From Hyphodiscus hymeniophilus (taxonomy: Eukaryota > Ascomycota > Leotiomycetes > Helotiales > Hyphodiscaceae), in NCBI GenBank assembly GCA_016508695.1, contig VNKQ01000013.1, positions 248,001 through 312,000 of the forward strand: DNA of 64,000 nucleotides, read 5' to 3'. The notes beneath the pieces are model-generated. The model had not been told where the DNA came from. It did not search any database and was given only the letters and a program-made list of their open reading frames with translations. Both the position numbers and the translations under genes were made by a program. How positions within the stretch are numbered: the stretch's first letter is position 1; the number at the start of each line of letters is the position of its first letter. Positions 54,567 through 64,000 of this stretch are shown one piece after another.

Positions 54567-55488
54567 AACCAGAGAGCGAAAGGGGTTCGAGTGGCGATTT
54601 GAGAATGCCTCAGTCTATGGCCCTCCTAGAAGATCCAGGGAGAGGCTCGACGATTGTACGATATGCGAATGACTTCAAAAGCTCGCTGGAAACTGAAGCC
54701 AATGTATCTGCGACGTCAATCCTGCCCCGACTGCCTTTTATGATATTGAACCCGAAAACAGATACTTCGTAAGACAGCGGGCTAAATCCGCCGACTTGAA
54801 GCTTGAAGGCTTTTCGTGGCGTCAGGGTACGCAGGGTGCCCGTCCGATTTCACGATTTCGTGAACACAATTTGGACTTGAGCGGTATTCCCACTTGGTCG
54901 GATCGTTGAGGCAAACAGGATACTTAGGGACGTTATGCGGCTAGAACACTGGCTCTTCGTGATAGTGTGTACAAAACAGTGGCACATACTCGAGTAATAA
55001 CAGTCTCGATCTGTTTGCCGAGGAATCGCTTCACGAAACGAGATTCCGTCACTCCATACAACCTTACCTATTGAAACCGGTAGCCTTTTGTTAAAAAATC
55101 AAAAGGAATTAGGCCATGGTGTTTGCTCAATGAAGTAGATATCTTTTTTTGAAAACCGCGATCTTGGTTTTCTCTTAGGTTGAATTACATTATTGTCGAC
55201 TCGTTCGGATGGTCTCTTGAGTCCCAACCATGCCTTGAACTACAATTTGGGACCAAGTTCAAAACGTTCCAATGAGAGGAGTAGGAGGCTTGAAGTAAGA
55301 GGTAGTTTCTGCGTTTATAGTATTCTATTTTGATTTGTTTATGTGGGCGTATAACAATTATTCCTGTATGAATGTTCGCATCGCCAGAACACGGGGTGAG
55401 ACTAGCAATCACTATTTGCACATTTCGAAATTCGCAAGTCGCACGACCTGATCTTCTTTTCTAGGTGAAGCTTCGCCCAGCGCCAACA
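54567..55488. other. intergenic region, Ser-rich gene / PFD3
   Basis: A 922-base gap between two outward-facing genes. If the Ser-rich gene has an upstream signal-peptide exon it should lie between 54600 and 55000; I could not identify one. The right part near 55080-55350 is AT-rich. Confidence 0.45.
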
Positions 55489-56374
55489 ATGGCAGAAAAG
55501 GAGCAAAAGTAAGTGATCATACCTGACAGACATCGAAATTGCCCCCGTTTGTCTTTGCAGAGCTAATGCACCACAAAGAAAGGATCTTGCCCCAACGAAT
55601 CCACGAGGCATCCCATATGCGCCTTTCGTCGACAAAGTTGAGGACTATGTTTCCTCACGAGTGGAGGTTGAGACTACCTTAAAGTCCTTTCAAGAGATGA
55701 TAGCGTATGTCCCTGCAACTCGGTTCAAGGTCAGGATCTTATATGGTGGCCAGAAAATATCAATTCATGGAGCAGAATCAACAACGGCGAGCTGCAGGAC
55801 TCAAGGACAAAATGCCCGATATTCAGAAGACGTTGGACACAGTCAAGTTTCTCCAGACGCGGAAGGTCCGCCTCTAGTCCGCAATTCAACAGCTATCATG
55901 CTGACCGTTCACAGCCCGGATCAGATCCTATAGAAGCTACGTTCGAATTGAACGATACCCTGTACGCCAAAGCCAATATACCACCAACGGAGGAAGTGTA
56001 TCTATGGTTGGGAGTATGTGCTACATATGGGGCTGAGATTGGGCAGAGGATATTGCTGACGGGCGGTAGGCTAATGTGATGCTATCATATCCCGTTGACG
56101 AGGCAGAGGAACTTCTGTCAACCAAGCTCTCTGCTGCAAAGCAAAACTTGGCAAACTGTGAAGAGGATCTGGACTTTTTAAGAGAGCAAATTACGGCATG
56201 TTTCTCTCCAGCTGTGACCGAAGGCGTCGATGGCTAAACTTGACTAACTTTGAACAGACTATGGAGGTAGCTACGGCGCGCGTTTACAATTGGGATGTCA
56301 CTATGAAGAGGAAAGAGAAGACTGAGCATGAGGCAATTGAAGGTACTGGAAAAGACGGAAGTCCAAATGGCTGA
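55489..56374 (+). CDS. PAC10: prefoldin subunit 3 (Pac10/VBP1, alpha-type)
   Basis: Six exons: 55489-55508, 55561-55704, 55754-55865, 55915-56013, 56070-56195 and 56258-56374, giving 205 aa. Prefoldin delivers unfolded actin and tubulin to the CCT chaperonin. Seen: TNPRGIPYAPFVDKVEDYV, the first coiled coil (FMEQNQQRRAAGLKDKMPDI), beta hairpins with ATFELNDTLYAKANIPP and VYLWLGANVMLSYPVDEAEE, second coiled coil (LSAAKQNLANCEEDLDFL, then REQITTMEVATARVYNWDV). The last intron begins with GC (GCATGT at 56196): only this donor rebuilds REQITTMEV in phase; no nearby GT works. Length fits the family. Confidence 0.94.
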
Positions 56375-56682
56375 GGCACCCATATCACTGGTGAGAAACG
56401 ACCAAATGTACAATGCAAATTCCAAAATTTTAGACTCTTGACGACGTGAATAATTCTCCATTCCCTCGATTCCCGTCGCCTAGTAGATGAAGGGGAATTC
56501 CCAAAGAAGAAGCACCCCCTTTACGCGTTGCTCTAATTTCCCACTGTTCGCTTAACTCCAACGTCATTTGGCTCTTGGCCGTCACAGTTTGCCCCTCTTG
56601 AAATCGAGACCCTGGGTTGGCAGTGTCTTCTTTGCACTCCAGAACACCCTCTCTTTTCTGCCAGACTTATAATACTCTCACG
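56375..56682. other. short intergenic region between PAC10 and SEC14
   Basis: 308 bases, same strand on both sides, carrying the PAC10 3' UTR and SEC14 promoter. The last 60 bases are C/T-rich. No gene. Confidence 0.5.
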
Positions 56683-57868
56683 ATGGCGACACAGAACCCC
56701 TCTATTAAGCTTGATCCCAAGTATGATCACTACGACTTCCCAACCACCGCCCCGCACAAGCAGAGCGGTCACCCTGGCCACACAACCCCGGAGCAAGATG
56801 CCCAAGTCTTCCAACTGCGCACCAAGCTCGAGCAGGCTGGTTATACTGAGCGACTGGATACTCTGACTCTCGTGCGCAATCCAAGCTATGAAGGACTATG
56901 ACCCAGGCTGACAATGCTACCCAGCTGCGATTTCTGCGGGCCCGCAAATTCGATGTAGCACTTTCAGAGAAGATGTACGTTTTCTTGACAGGTGTCGCAG
57001 ACAGCATAGACTGATGGAGATAGGTTCGTCGACTGCGAGAAATGGCGCAAAGAGTTCAACCTCGACGACCTCACGCGCAACTTCGATTACAAAGAGAAGG
57101 CACAGGTCTTCGAATACTACCCACAATACTACCACAAGACAGATAAAGTACATTCTCCTTCCCTCCCCTCTGTCCCAGTCTGACGAGCCCAAGGATGGAC
57201 GCCCCGTATACATCGAACAACTCGGCAACATCGACTTGGCCGCCATGTACAAGATCACCACCTCCGAGCGCATGCTCCAAAACCTGGCCGTCGAGTACGA
57301 GAAGCTCGCGGATCCCCGCCTGCCAGCGTGCTCCCGCAAATCGGGGCAACTCCTCGAGACCTGCTGCACGATAATGGACCTCAAAGGCGTCGGCCTCGGC
57401 AAGGTATCCTCCGTCTACTCGTACGTCAAACAAGCTTCTGCCATGTCGCAAAACTACTACCCAGAGCGCCTGGGCCGTTTATACCTGATCAACGCGCCCT
57501 GGGGCTTCTCCACCGTCTTCAGCGTCGTGAAGGGATGGCTCGATCCCATCACCGTCGAGAAAATCCACGTTCTTGGAGGCGGCTACCAAAAGGAACTCCT
57601 GGGTCAGGTACCGGCTGAGAACTTGCCCAAGATCTTCGGTGGTACCTGTAATTGTGCTGGTGGATGTGCGCTGAGTGATGAGGGTCCTTGGACGGATCCC
57701 AAGTGGGCCAAGCCTGCAAAGTGGCAGGAGGCAGCGAAGGAGACGGTTATCGACAATCAGAATACCAACCCTGGCACGATTCCGGATGCTGGTGATAAGG
57801 CGCCGGCTCAGAAGCCTGTTGCTGTCGAGACGGGTGACGAGATAAATGCTGCTCCTGCACTGCAGTAG
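56683..57868 (+). CDS. SEC14: phosphatidylinositol/phosphatidylcholine transfer protein Sec14
   Basis: Exons 56683-56871, 56925-56974, 57024-57147 and 57194-57868 give 345 aa. Sec14 presents PI to Golgi PI4-kinase and supports secretory-vesicle formation. Seen: CRAL-TRIO N-domain (QLRTKLEQAGYTERLDTLTL-LRFLRARKFDV, joined across intron 1), EKWRKEFNLDDL, EYYPQYYHKTDK-DGRPVYIEQLG, then the lipid-binding lobe with TIMDLKGVGL, NYYPERLGRLYLINAPWGF, VVKGWLDPITVEKIHVLG and LPKIFGGTCNCAGGCALSDEGPW. The last 60 residues are a low-complexity tail. In intron 1 an earlier acceptor (CAG ending 56906) is also in phase but would give a 35-nt intron; the 53-nt one restores the yeast-like TLLRFLRARKFDV. Confidence 0.95.
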
Positions 57869-58173
57869 ATCAGATGACGGTTGGGAGGCGTAGTGAGCGA
57901 TTTGAGCGAGGTGGGAGTTGAAAAGTGGTGGTGAGATGCTTTGAGAAACACATGGGCGCGAGAGCCCTGCATATGATGGAGACATGGCAGTGCGCCATGG
58001 ACGAGGTGAAAGATAGACAGTATTGAACAATCCAGTATCTCTAGTCTACACGTATGTCATGCTATGAAGGAAGTTTTCCGACTGTTGTAGCCGTGCACTT
58101 GTCACATTTACCATCCTTGAATTGGCACAGACAGAGGGCTACGCCCCGATCTAACATGCACCGGAAATACACT
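57869..58173. other. intergenic region between SEC14 and GCD6 3' ends
   Basis: 305 bases between two genes running towards each other. No supported frame. Confidence 0.5.
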
Positions 58174-60539
58174 TCAGTCGCTCTCTTCCTCATCACTATC
58201 ACTCTCCTCATCCTCCGACGCGTTATCCAGCCACTCCACAAACACCCCCGTCTTCTCTCTGACCCTCTTCATCTCCCCATCCTCCCCCTCCCCCATCTCC
58301 TCGCAATCGTTCCACCACCTCGCGTACGCCTCCTCCTCCAGGACATCGAGGTCATACAGCGCCTTGCAGACCGCGAAGAGGATCGTCTCGCCACTGTTCC
58401 GATGCACCAGATCCTTCTGCAGCGCCCTGATGAAGTCCACCTGATCGTCCTCCTTCTTCGCCGTGCCGACCGCGACCTCGTTGAGGAACTTCACGGCTCC
58501 CGACATGCTGAAGGTTTGGAGCGAGGCCTTGAAGGCGTCCATCTTGTCGTTCTCCACCAGCTGCGAGATTCGCTTCGTGAAGGCCGTGGCGATGGCCCGA
58601 CGGATCTGGTGATCCGTTGCGTCGTTCGAGAGCCGGAGACCCATGAATTCCAATTTCGCCGAGTCGAAATCCTTGGCCTCGCGCAGCGTGTCTAGGAGGC
58701 CGGCGACGGCTTCGTGGTGGAAGTTCTCGTTCGAGGAGCCGCCCGCTCCGTCGTCGTCCGAAATGGAGCCGGTGAAACTAGAGAGTCGCGAACGGATAGT
58801 GGGTGTAGCGGCGGAGAGGTCAGACGTCAGGGTTGAGATTGATTCCGAGGAGATGTTAAGGTGGGCGGTGCTGTAGACGAGGTTCGTGTGGAAGGCTTCT
58901 GGCCCGTCTTCCTCGTCGTCCGAGTCGTTTGTCAAGGCGTAGCCTTCGCCTCCGTCGCCAACGATAGCGGGTTCGGAAGGAACGCTCTCGAGTGGGCGGT
59001 CATGATCGAAGTCGTCTTCCGGTTTCCGCTTTGCGCGCGTGATGCGAGTGTTAGGGGAAACCTCTTTGAAAGCAGCTATTCGGACGCCATATGAGAGGAG
59101 AGCTCCGGGACGGATTGTGCAGTTACTGCCCACGACGGCTTCGCTGGCGATTATGGCTCTTTCTACTTTCGAGCCATCGCCAACGACGACGTCGTCCCAG
59201 ATATAGGCGTCGTTGATAGTGACATTCTTTCCGATCTGACACCTTCTTCCAATGATACTGTTCGAGACCGTCGAACCATCTCCAATGCTCGTATCCGTCC
59301 CCAGAACAGTTCGTTTGCCCAACTTGCACGTCCTAGCAAGCATGACACCATTCTCCTTGCAAATGCCCCCTTTCTCGAACCCATAGCTCTGCCCTGAAAG
59401 TAGATTGCTGTCCGGCACAAGAGGATATGTATACCGACTCAACACATCCTTACTTATCGCCTCGTAAGACTGCAAGTTGAATGCTCGCGCCGCATAATGA
59501 TCCTCCACCACCTCTGTATGGATCGTCTTCCCATTCAGCTCGTAATCCTTCAGCACCCCATGCAGAAAATGCCTTCTGGGGACCTCGTAATCGAAACTCT
59601 CCGCCCACAACGCCAGGACGTCAGGTGTGCAGATATCGATCCCACAATCGATCAGATCCGTCCGGATCTCCATCTCCGTATGCTCGGACAGCAAGTCTGG
59701 GTCGATGTTCACATACTTGTTCGCCTGTAAGGGATGCATCTCCTCGTAGTGCAAGCACCGTTCCTTCGCTGGGTCGATGACGAAGACGGGCGTTATACCC
59801 TGGCTCTTCGTCCGGTGCTCTCCCAATCCGCCAGCTCGTAGGACCATGGTCATGATGGCGTTCTTGTCCGCGATTCGCCGGGCACGGTGTCTAGCCAGCG
59901 CTCCATCGATTGGTAGATTCGAGACCAAATCTCCGTGGACCAGCAGGAAATCGCCGGTGATCAGATCCCGAGCATCGAGGTCGCGGAGGGCGTCGCCGAC
60001 GGAGCGGGCTGTGGTCTTCACGATCTCGAGGGTGTTGAAGGGCGACACGGCCGAGGTGGGGGGATACCATTTCGAGTCTTGGATATAGGATTCCACATCT
60101 GCAGTATGGGCGCCGCAGTAGATATAGATATCTGCCACGCCGGACATGGCGAGGAACTCGAGGGTGTATTCGATTAGAGCCGTGTTTGCTAATGGGAGTA
60201 GACACTGGATCAAAATCAGCCAAACATCCACAATGGCCCCTCTTGATCCTCTTCCATTCCTTCATATTCCAATTCCACCTCTTCAGCTCCATGGTTGGAT
60301 GGGAACGAACTCACTCTCGGTTTCTCCAGTGTGAAAGGATTGAACCTGGTCTCGAAAGAATCCGCAAGTATCTATTGAAGTCTCAGCATTTATTCGCCTT
60401 CCCCCTTCCTGCCCATGGGGAGTACACATACCACAGCTTGCAGAGTCTCCTCTCTATCATCCTCCACCTTCTTCCCTCCACCCTGCGCCTTCTTCACCTT
60501 CGACGCAACTTTCCCCCCTCTCGCCGCTTTCTGAGACAT
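58174..60539 (-). CDS. GCD6: translation initiation factor eIF2B epsilon (Gcd6)
   Basis: Exons 60539-60432, 60371-60315 and 60204-58174 give 731 aa. It is the catalytic subunit of the eIF2B guanine-exchange factor that reloads eIF2 with GTP and is the target of Gcn2 signalling. Seen: basic N-terminus, AVILADSFETRFNPFTLEKPRCLLPLANTALIEYTLEFL (nucleotidyltransferase-like domain; joins across both introns), left-handed beta-helix repeats (RTVLGTDTSIGDGSTVSNS, IGRRCQIGKNVTINDAYIWDDV, VVGSNCTIRPGALL), an acidic linker and the C-terminal W2/HEAT domain with catalytic-type acidic residues (ILFAVCKALYDLDVLEEEAY, WWNDCEEMGEGEDGEM) and a very acidic end (DEESDSDEEESD). Confidence 0.96.
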
Positions 60540-61654
60540 CGTCGCTCTCTCGCACCGGAATTCTCCTCCCTCGTTCTATCTTCGCCGTCGCAGCTCAATC
60601 GCCTTCCGTGATACAAGTAGCACGCTTCCTTTCCGTCCGTATGATGTATGTACTCCCGTGTAGGCGTTTTTCGCAATCCAGCGTTCGTCCTCAATATGTT
60701 ATGGAACCCGAAAACGCGACCTCACCACACAGCCTCTCTGACTCAAGCCATCAAGCCCGCGCACGCCTAATTTTTCTCCCACACTGGCACACACACCCCG
60801 CCTAAAAACCCGCGCTAGGGCCCACCCGCGAGGCTGAGACCTCCCCGAAGGCCAGAGCGCTCCATTAGCCCATGCGGAGGTCGATGGGAGTCCAGACTTT
60901 CCTGTCATGCCATGTCGCAGCAGGGGCTTGGAGGTGGAAGGAGTTTAATACAACGTCAGTTCGCTGCTTTGCTTTTTGCCTCGCGTCATGATGGATTTGC
61001 GTGGGAGTGGGTTTTCGCAGGAGCGTGATGGATTGGGGATTGGGGATGAAGAGAGAGGAGGGGAGAGGAGAGGGGAAAGGGAAAGAAACTGGGCTGGATT
61101 TGAGGTTACACGAAGATGATCGAGGTCGAGATACTGGGCTGGGTGAAGGTGGAGGGAAGGGAGAGTGCGGTCTAGGACCTTTGGTGGCGAACATCGACGA
61201 CGAAAAGCGAGACCTGGGGGGTTACGACTTGCGGTCAAGGATTGGACGATCGAAGATATGGTCTCAGCGAACTACACACGAAGACGGCTGGCTCTGTATC
61301 ACTTCACGAGAGAGGTGTCATTGTCTAGAGACTGTGAATGGCCTTGCGGTAATCCATATTTTATTGGATCATGCTAACCACACAGTAGGTACGAATCGAC
61401 TCATCAATCCGATTTCCCACCAACATCAAATACGCTGGCTGTGTACGGGTAATTTAATATGCAATCGAGCCTGTCTTGGCTCCTCAGACGCCGCTGAGCC
61501 TGCATAAGCCTACCTGCGCCTGCATCGAACCGTCTTCAGAGCCTCGAGATATATGTTCGTCCAAAGATGATCCAAAACGATACTCCACAGAAGACCTCTT
61601 ACATTATATACAAGCAAAAGCATTCGGCTTGTGCTAATTCTCAGGGCATGACTA
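60540..61654. other. 1.1-kb intergenic region, GCD6 promoter / SKN7 3' flank
   Basis: GCD6 leader and promoter lie near 60540-60720. A forward 168-codon frame (61001-61507) starts in a G/A-rich low-complexity stretch (61020-61120) and shows no family resemblance; I leave it unannotated. Confidence 0.45.
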
Positions 61655-63852
61655 TTATTGCGGGAAATTGCCTGGCTGAGGAGCGTACATCCTCTGTCGT
61701 TTCTCGGGATGGTCATCTGGGACCGGACCTCCAGACATATCGGACATAACTCGTCGGTGTTGTTGGGGAGTCGCTCTCGGTCCTACCATGCCTGGGTTTT
61801 GGGCTGGGAATTGTGGGTGATTAGAATGGGTCGGTGTCAGAGCATACGTGCCATTTGGCTGCTGCTGCATATAGCCACCTTGGGAGTTGATGGGTGACGA
61901 TCCAGGTATTTGATTCGGTGACTGCCATGAAGAAGCTGTTGCAGGGGACTTCCTAGGAGAAGACTCCTCCTTCAGCGACGCCGTTGCGGATAATTGGCTC
62001 ATGTTCAAGCCTAAAGGCGCTTGTGAGTTTGGCGGGATAAAAGTTGCTTGTTGCATTGATCCCGAGTTGGGAAATTGAGCGTTCTTTTTGAACTGTGGCA
62101 AATGCTTCTCCAGTGCTCGAAGCATGCCATCTTTCGTGAATGGTTTAGGCAAAACATCATTCATTCCTATAAAAAATCAGAGGCATTCAAGTTGCGAATT
62201 ATACTCGACGTACCATAACGAAAGTACATGTCAATATCATCAGCTCTGATGTTCGAGGTCATGGCGATGATCGGGATATGAGGACGAACTTCCCGTATAC
62301 ACACAGTCGCGGAAACACCATCTAAGTGAGGCATGATAATATCCATCAATATTAAGTCGAATGGGTTAGTCCCTACGTTGATCTTGTTCACTGCTTCAAG
62401 TCCATCGCGCTGCATGATATCAGTAATTCCTCAGATCATGAGTTAGGGGTTACTCACGGCAGTCTCCACACCGCACTCGAACGCTTGTAGAAATTTTGAC
62501 CCTATACGCGCGCAGACCTTATCGTCCTCCACAAGTAATATACGAGGTTTGGTCATACCCCATACCGAATCCACAACAACACTCTTCTTTCTCCCATCTT
62601 GTACAGAAGATGAACCTTCGGGCAATATCTCTGGCATGGTCTCTACAGCAAGCATTCCATTAGCCGGAAGAGCATAAGGGATGTTGTGGATGTGTTCGCT
62701 GTTGATCGGATCGATGCCATTCGTATGTCCTACGGGGTAAACCATATGCTCCAAGTCATTACCAACAGGATATCCAATAGAGCCTTCAGATTGTGGCGCC
62801 ATAGAGGAGTTTCCATGATCTGGAGGGGTAGCGTATTCGTTCCGGAATTGATATTCGTGGGTCATTTGCTCGAGCTCCTTATTTGGTAGATTTTCCGCAT
62901 TGAATTCCTCAAGTAGTTCCGAGGCTCTCTGAAGGGGCGACGCTGGATGATCATCTACAGGCTCGTTTGGCAACGATTCCACCATTCCGCGGGTACCAGC
63001 CGGGAATCCTATCCTGCTATTTCGCCTTTGCGCGTCGACGCTATGCAAAAATGGCATGATCCTATGCATGACCCCATCATGCGCTTTGACAAACTTCTGT
63101 AGTTGAACAACCTGCTGTAGCAACACGACATGACCTTGCGCTAGATCTTGATATCTGTCCGAGAGTTGCTGTAACTGTTGTTGAGTTGCCATTAATTGGC
63201 TATTGACAAGGTCCATCTGTTGAGCGGGAAACGGGTCCTCCATGCTCGTAGGTGCTTTTCGGGGTGCTGGCGCCTTTCGTCTTATGTTATCTAGGGAATC
63301 TTTCTTGTTCGCCTGGAACTCGGGATGCTTAAATTCCCACGCCTGGTGACAATTAGCAAGCACATAATGACTCAGGAACAAGTACTGACATTAGGGCCAT
63401 AGGGAGATGGCGTGTTGTCCTCATTGTTTTGCCTGACTTTGTGGAAGTCATATTTGTTTAATTGTCTGACGAAACTGGCAAAATTACTGTGCTTGAAATG
63501 CTTGGGTAAGATCATTTGGGTAAATTTCTCGTTCTGTGACGCATATTAGTACTCGCTGGTGCATGATCGACTTGATTACGTACATTAAGAACCACGAAGC
63601 TCTCTCCTCCCTCTCCCCAGCGCACAATCGAGTCATATGAAGGATCTTCGAGCATTCTGGGCCCCGCGTATTAGCCATTTGTCGCATACAATACAACCGT
63701 GGCAACCCCGCTGGGATGAGACGTTCGCTGCTTACTTGTATAGTTTCCGGACCTAGATGTGTATTAGATGTGAAGACTTCTCGACGACCGGATACACTCA
63801 CGAAATCACTAGAGTTGTTGGCGGCCTGCCCGCCCAAATCGCCTTTGTCCAT
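61655..63852 (-). CDS. SKN7: response-regulator transcription factor Skn7 (HSF-type DNA-binding)
   Basis: Seven exons: 63852-63802, 63752-63736, 63656-63584, 63533-63390, 63342-62458, 62409-62214 and 62166-61655, giving 625 aa. Skn7 is the nuclear output of the fungal Sln1-Ypd1 phosphorelay, acting in oxidative and osmotic stress. Seen: HSF domain SSDFVRKLYKMLEDPSYDSIVRW, FVVLN-NEKFTQMILPKHFKHSNFASF, VRQLNKYDFHKVRQ, AWEFKHPEF; a Gln-rich coiled coil (LVNSQLMATQQQLQQLSDRY); the receiver domain RILLVEDDKVCARIG, phospho-acceptor Asp in LILMDIIMPHLDG, conserved MTSN and PKPF; a Gln/Pro-rich tail. Exon 2 is a 17-nt microexon that completes RKLYK. All joins are in phase. Confidence 0.96.
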
Positions 63853-64000
63853 GTCGGGCTATGATGCAAATTCGATATCTTGCTGGATATTATCTCGAAG
63901 TCCCGCGCCGATTGAGGCGCCTGCGATGATTACCGCGAGTCGATAGGACGCCGTGGAGGCTCTGGACGCACGGTCGCGAAACGATACTGTCGAAGTCGAG

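Noticed and set aside
56872..56906. A 35-nt intron in SEC14 using the first CAG acceptor
   Set aside because: In phase but shorter than fungal introns allow, and it inserts ADNATQ into the conserved TLLRFLRARKFDV; the next CAG gives a normal 53-nt intron with a CTGAC branch site.
58054..58695. A 213-codon Leu/Arg-rich + strand frame
   Set aside because: Antisense of the acidic, W2-domain end of GCD6; the composition (Leu/Arg/His) is what Glu/Asp codons give in reverse.
61001..61507. A 168-codon + strand frame in the GCD6-SKN7 gap
   Set aside because: Begins in a purine-rich low-complexity run and has no recognisable segment; no start or splice evidence.

Overview
The window is nuclear DNA of a filamentous ascomycete (Pezizomycotina). 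Spliced proteins read like those of Leotiomycetes (Helotiales), but that rank is a guess from protein style. Evidence: about 62 short spliceosomal introns (mostly 45-110 nt, GT..CTAAC/CTGAC..AG), intergenic gaps of 0.2-2 kb, genes evenly on both strands, and single-copy housekeeping orthologues throughout. I see no transposon, rRNA, tRNA, CRISPR or secondary-metabolite cluster. Exon joins were read by hand and checked for phase.

Layout. 1-5 kb: possible gene tail, a proline-rich fungal protein, a hydrophobin-like gene. 5-10 kb: RAD54 (-), a small membrane ORF, a mitochondrial carrier. 10-17 kb: a BTB protein with FG repeats (-), primase PRI1, RNA helicase DHH1. 17-24.5 kb: a 2-kb gap, a folliculin/LST7 homologue with a frame break, proteasome ATPase RPT3 (-), a small conserved protein. 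25-32 kb: a beta-trefoil lectin-like protein (-), kinetochore NSL1/Mis14, TRM10 (-), MSH2. 33-41 kb: RRP6 (-), MDM35, a small membrane ORF almost touching GPI1. 41.6-46 kb: vacuolar protease PEP4 (-), SHM2 (-). 46-51 kb: Pol I subunit RPA34 (-) and GRC3 head to head. 51-58 kb: ferric-reductase-like protein (-), a Ser/Thr-rich putative GPI protein (-), prefoldin 3, SEC14. 58-64 kb: eIF2B epsilon GCD6 (-), SKN7 (-).

How the genes relate. This is not a pathway cluster, but several neighbours share promoters: RPA34/GRC3 (both rRNA synthesis or processing), TRM10/MSH2, RRP6/MDM35, RPT3/small protein, BTB-FG/PRI1. The three DNA replication/repair genes (RAD54, PRI1, MSH2) each carry an MCB-like ACGCG core within about 130 bp of the start codon.

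Points of most interest: four introns that appear to use GC-AG borders; two homopolymer-associated frame breaks (LST7, RPA34); a small ORF in the same frame as GPI1, separated from it by one stop codon; a BTB protein with nucleoporin-like FG repeats; an inverted repeat next to the PRI1 promoter; a 17-nt microexon in SKN7; and an 18-nt last exon that carries the HbYX tail of RPT3. I found no convincing previously undescribed multi-gene system.
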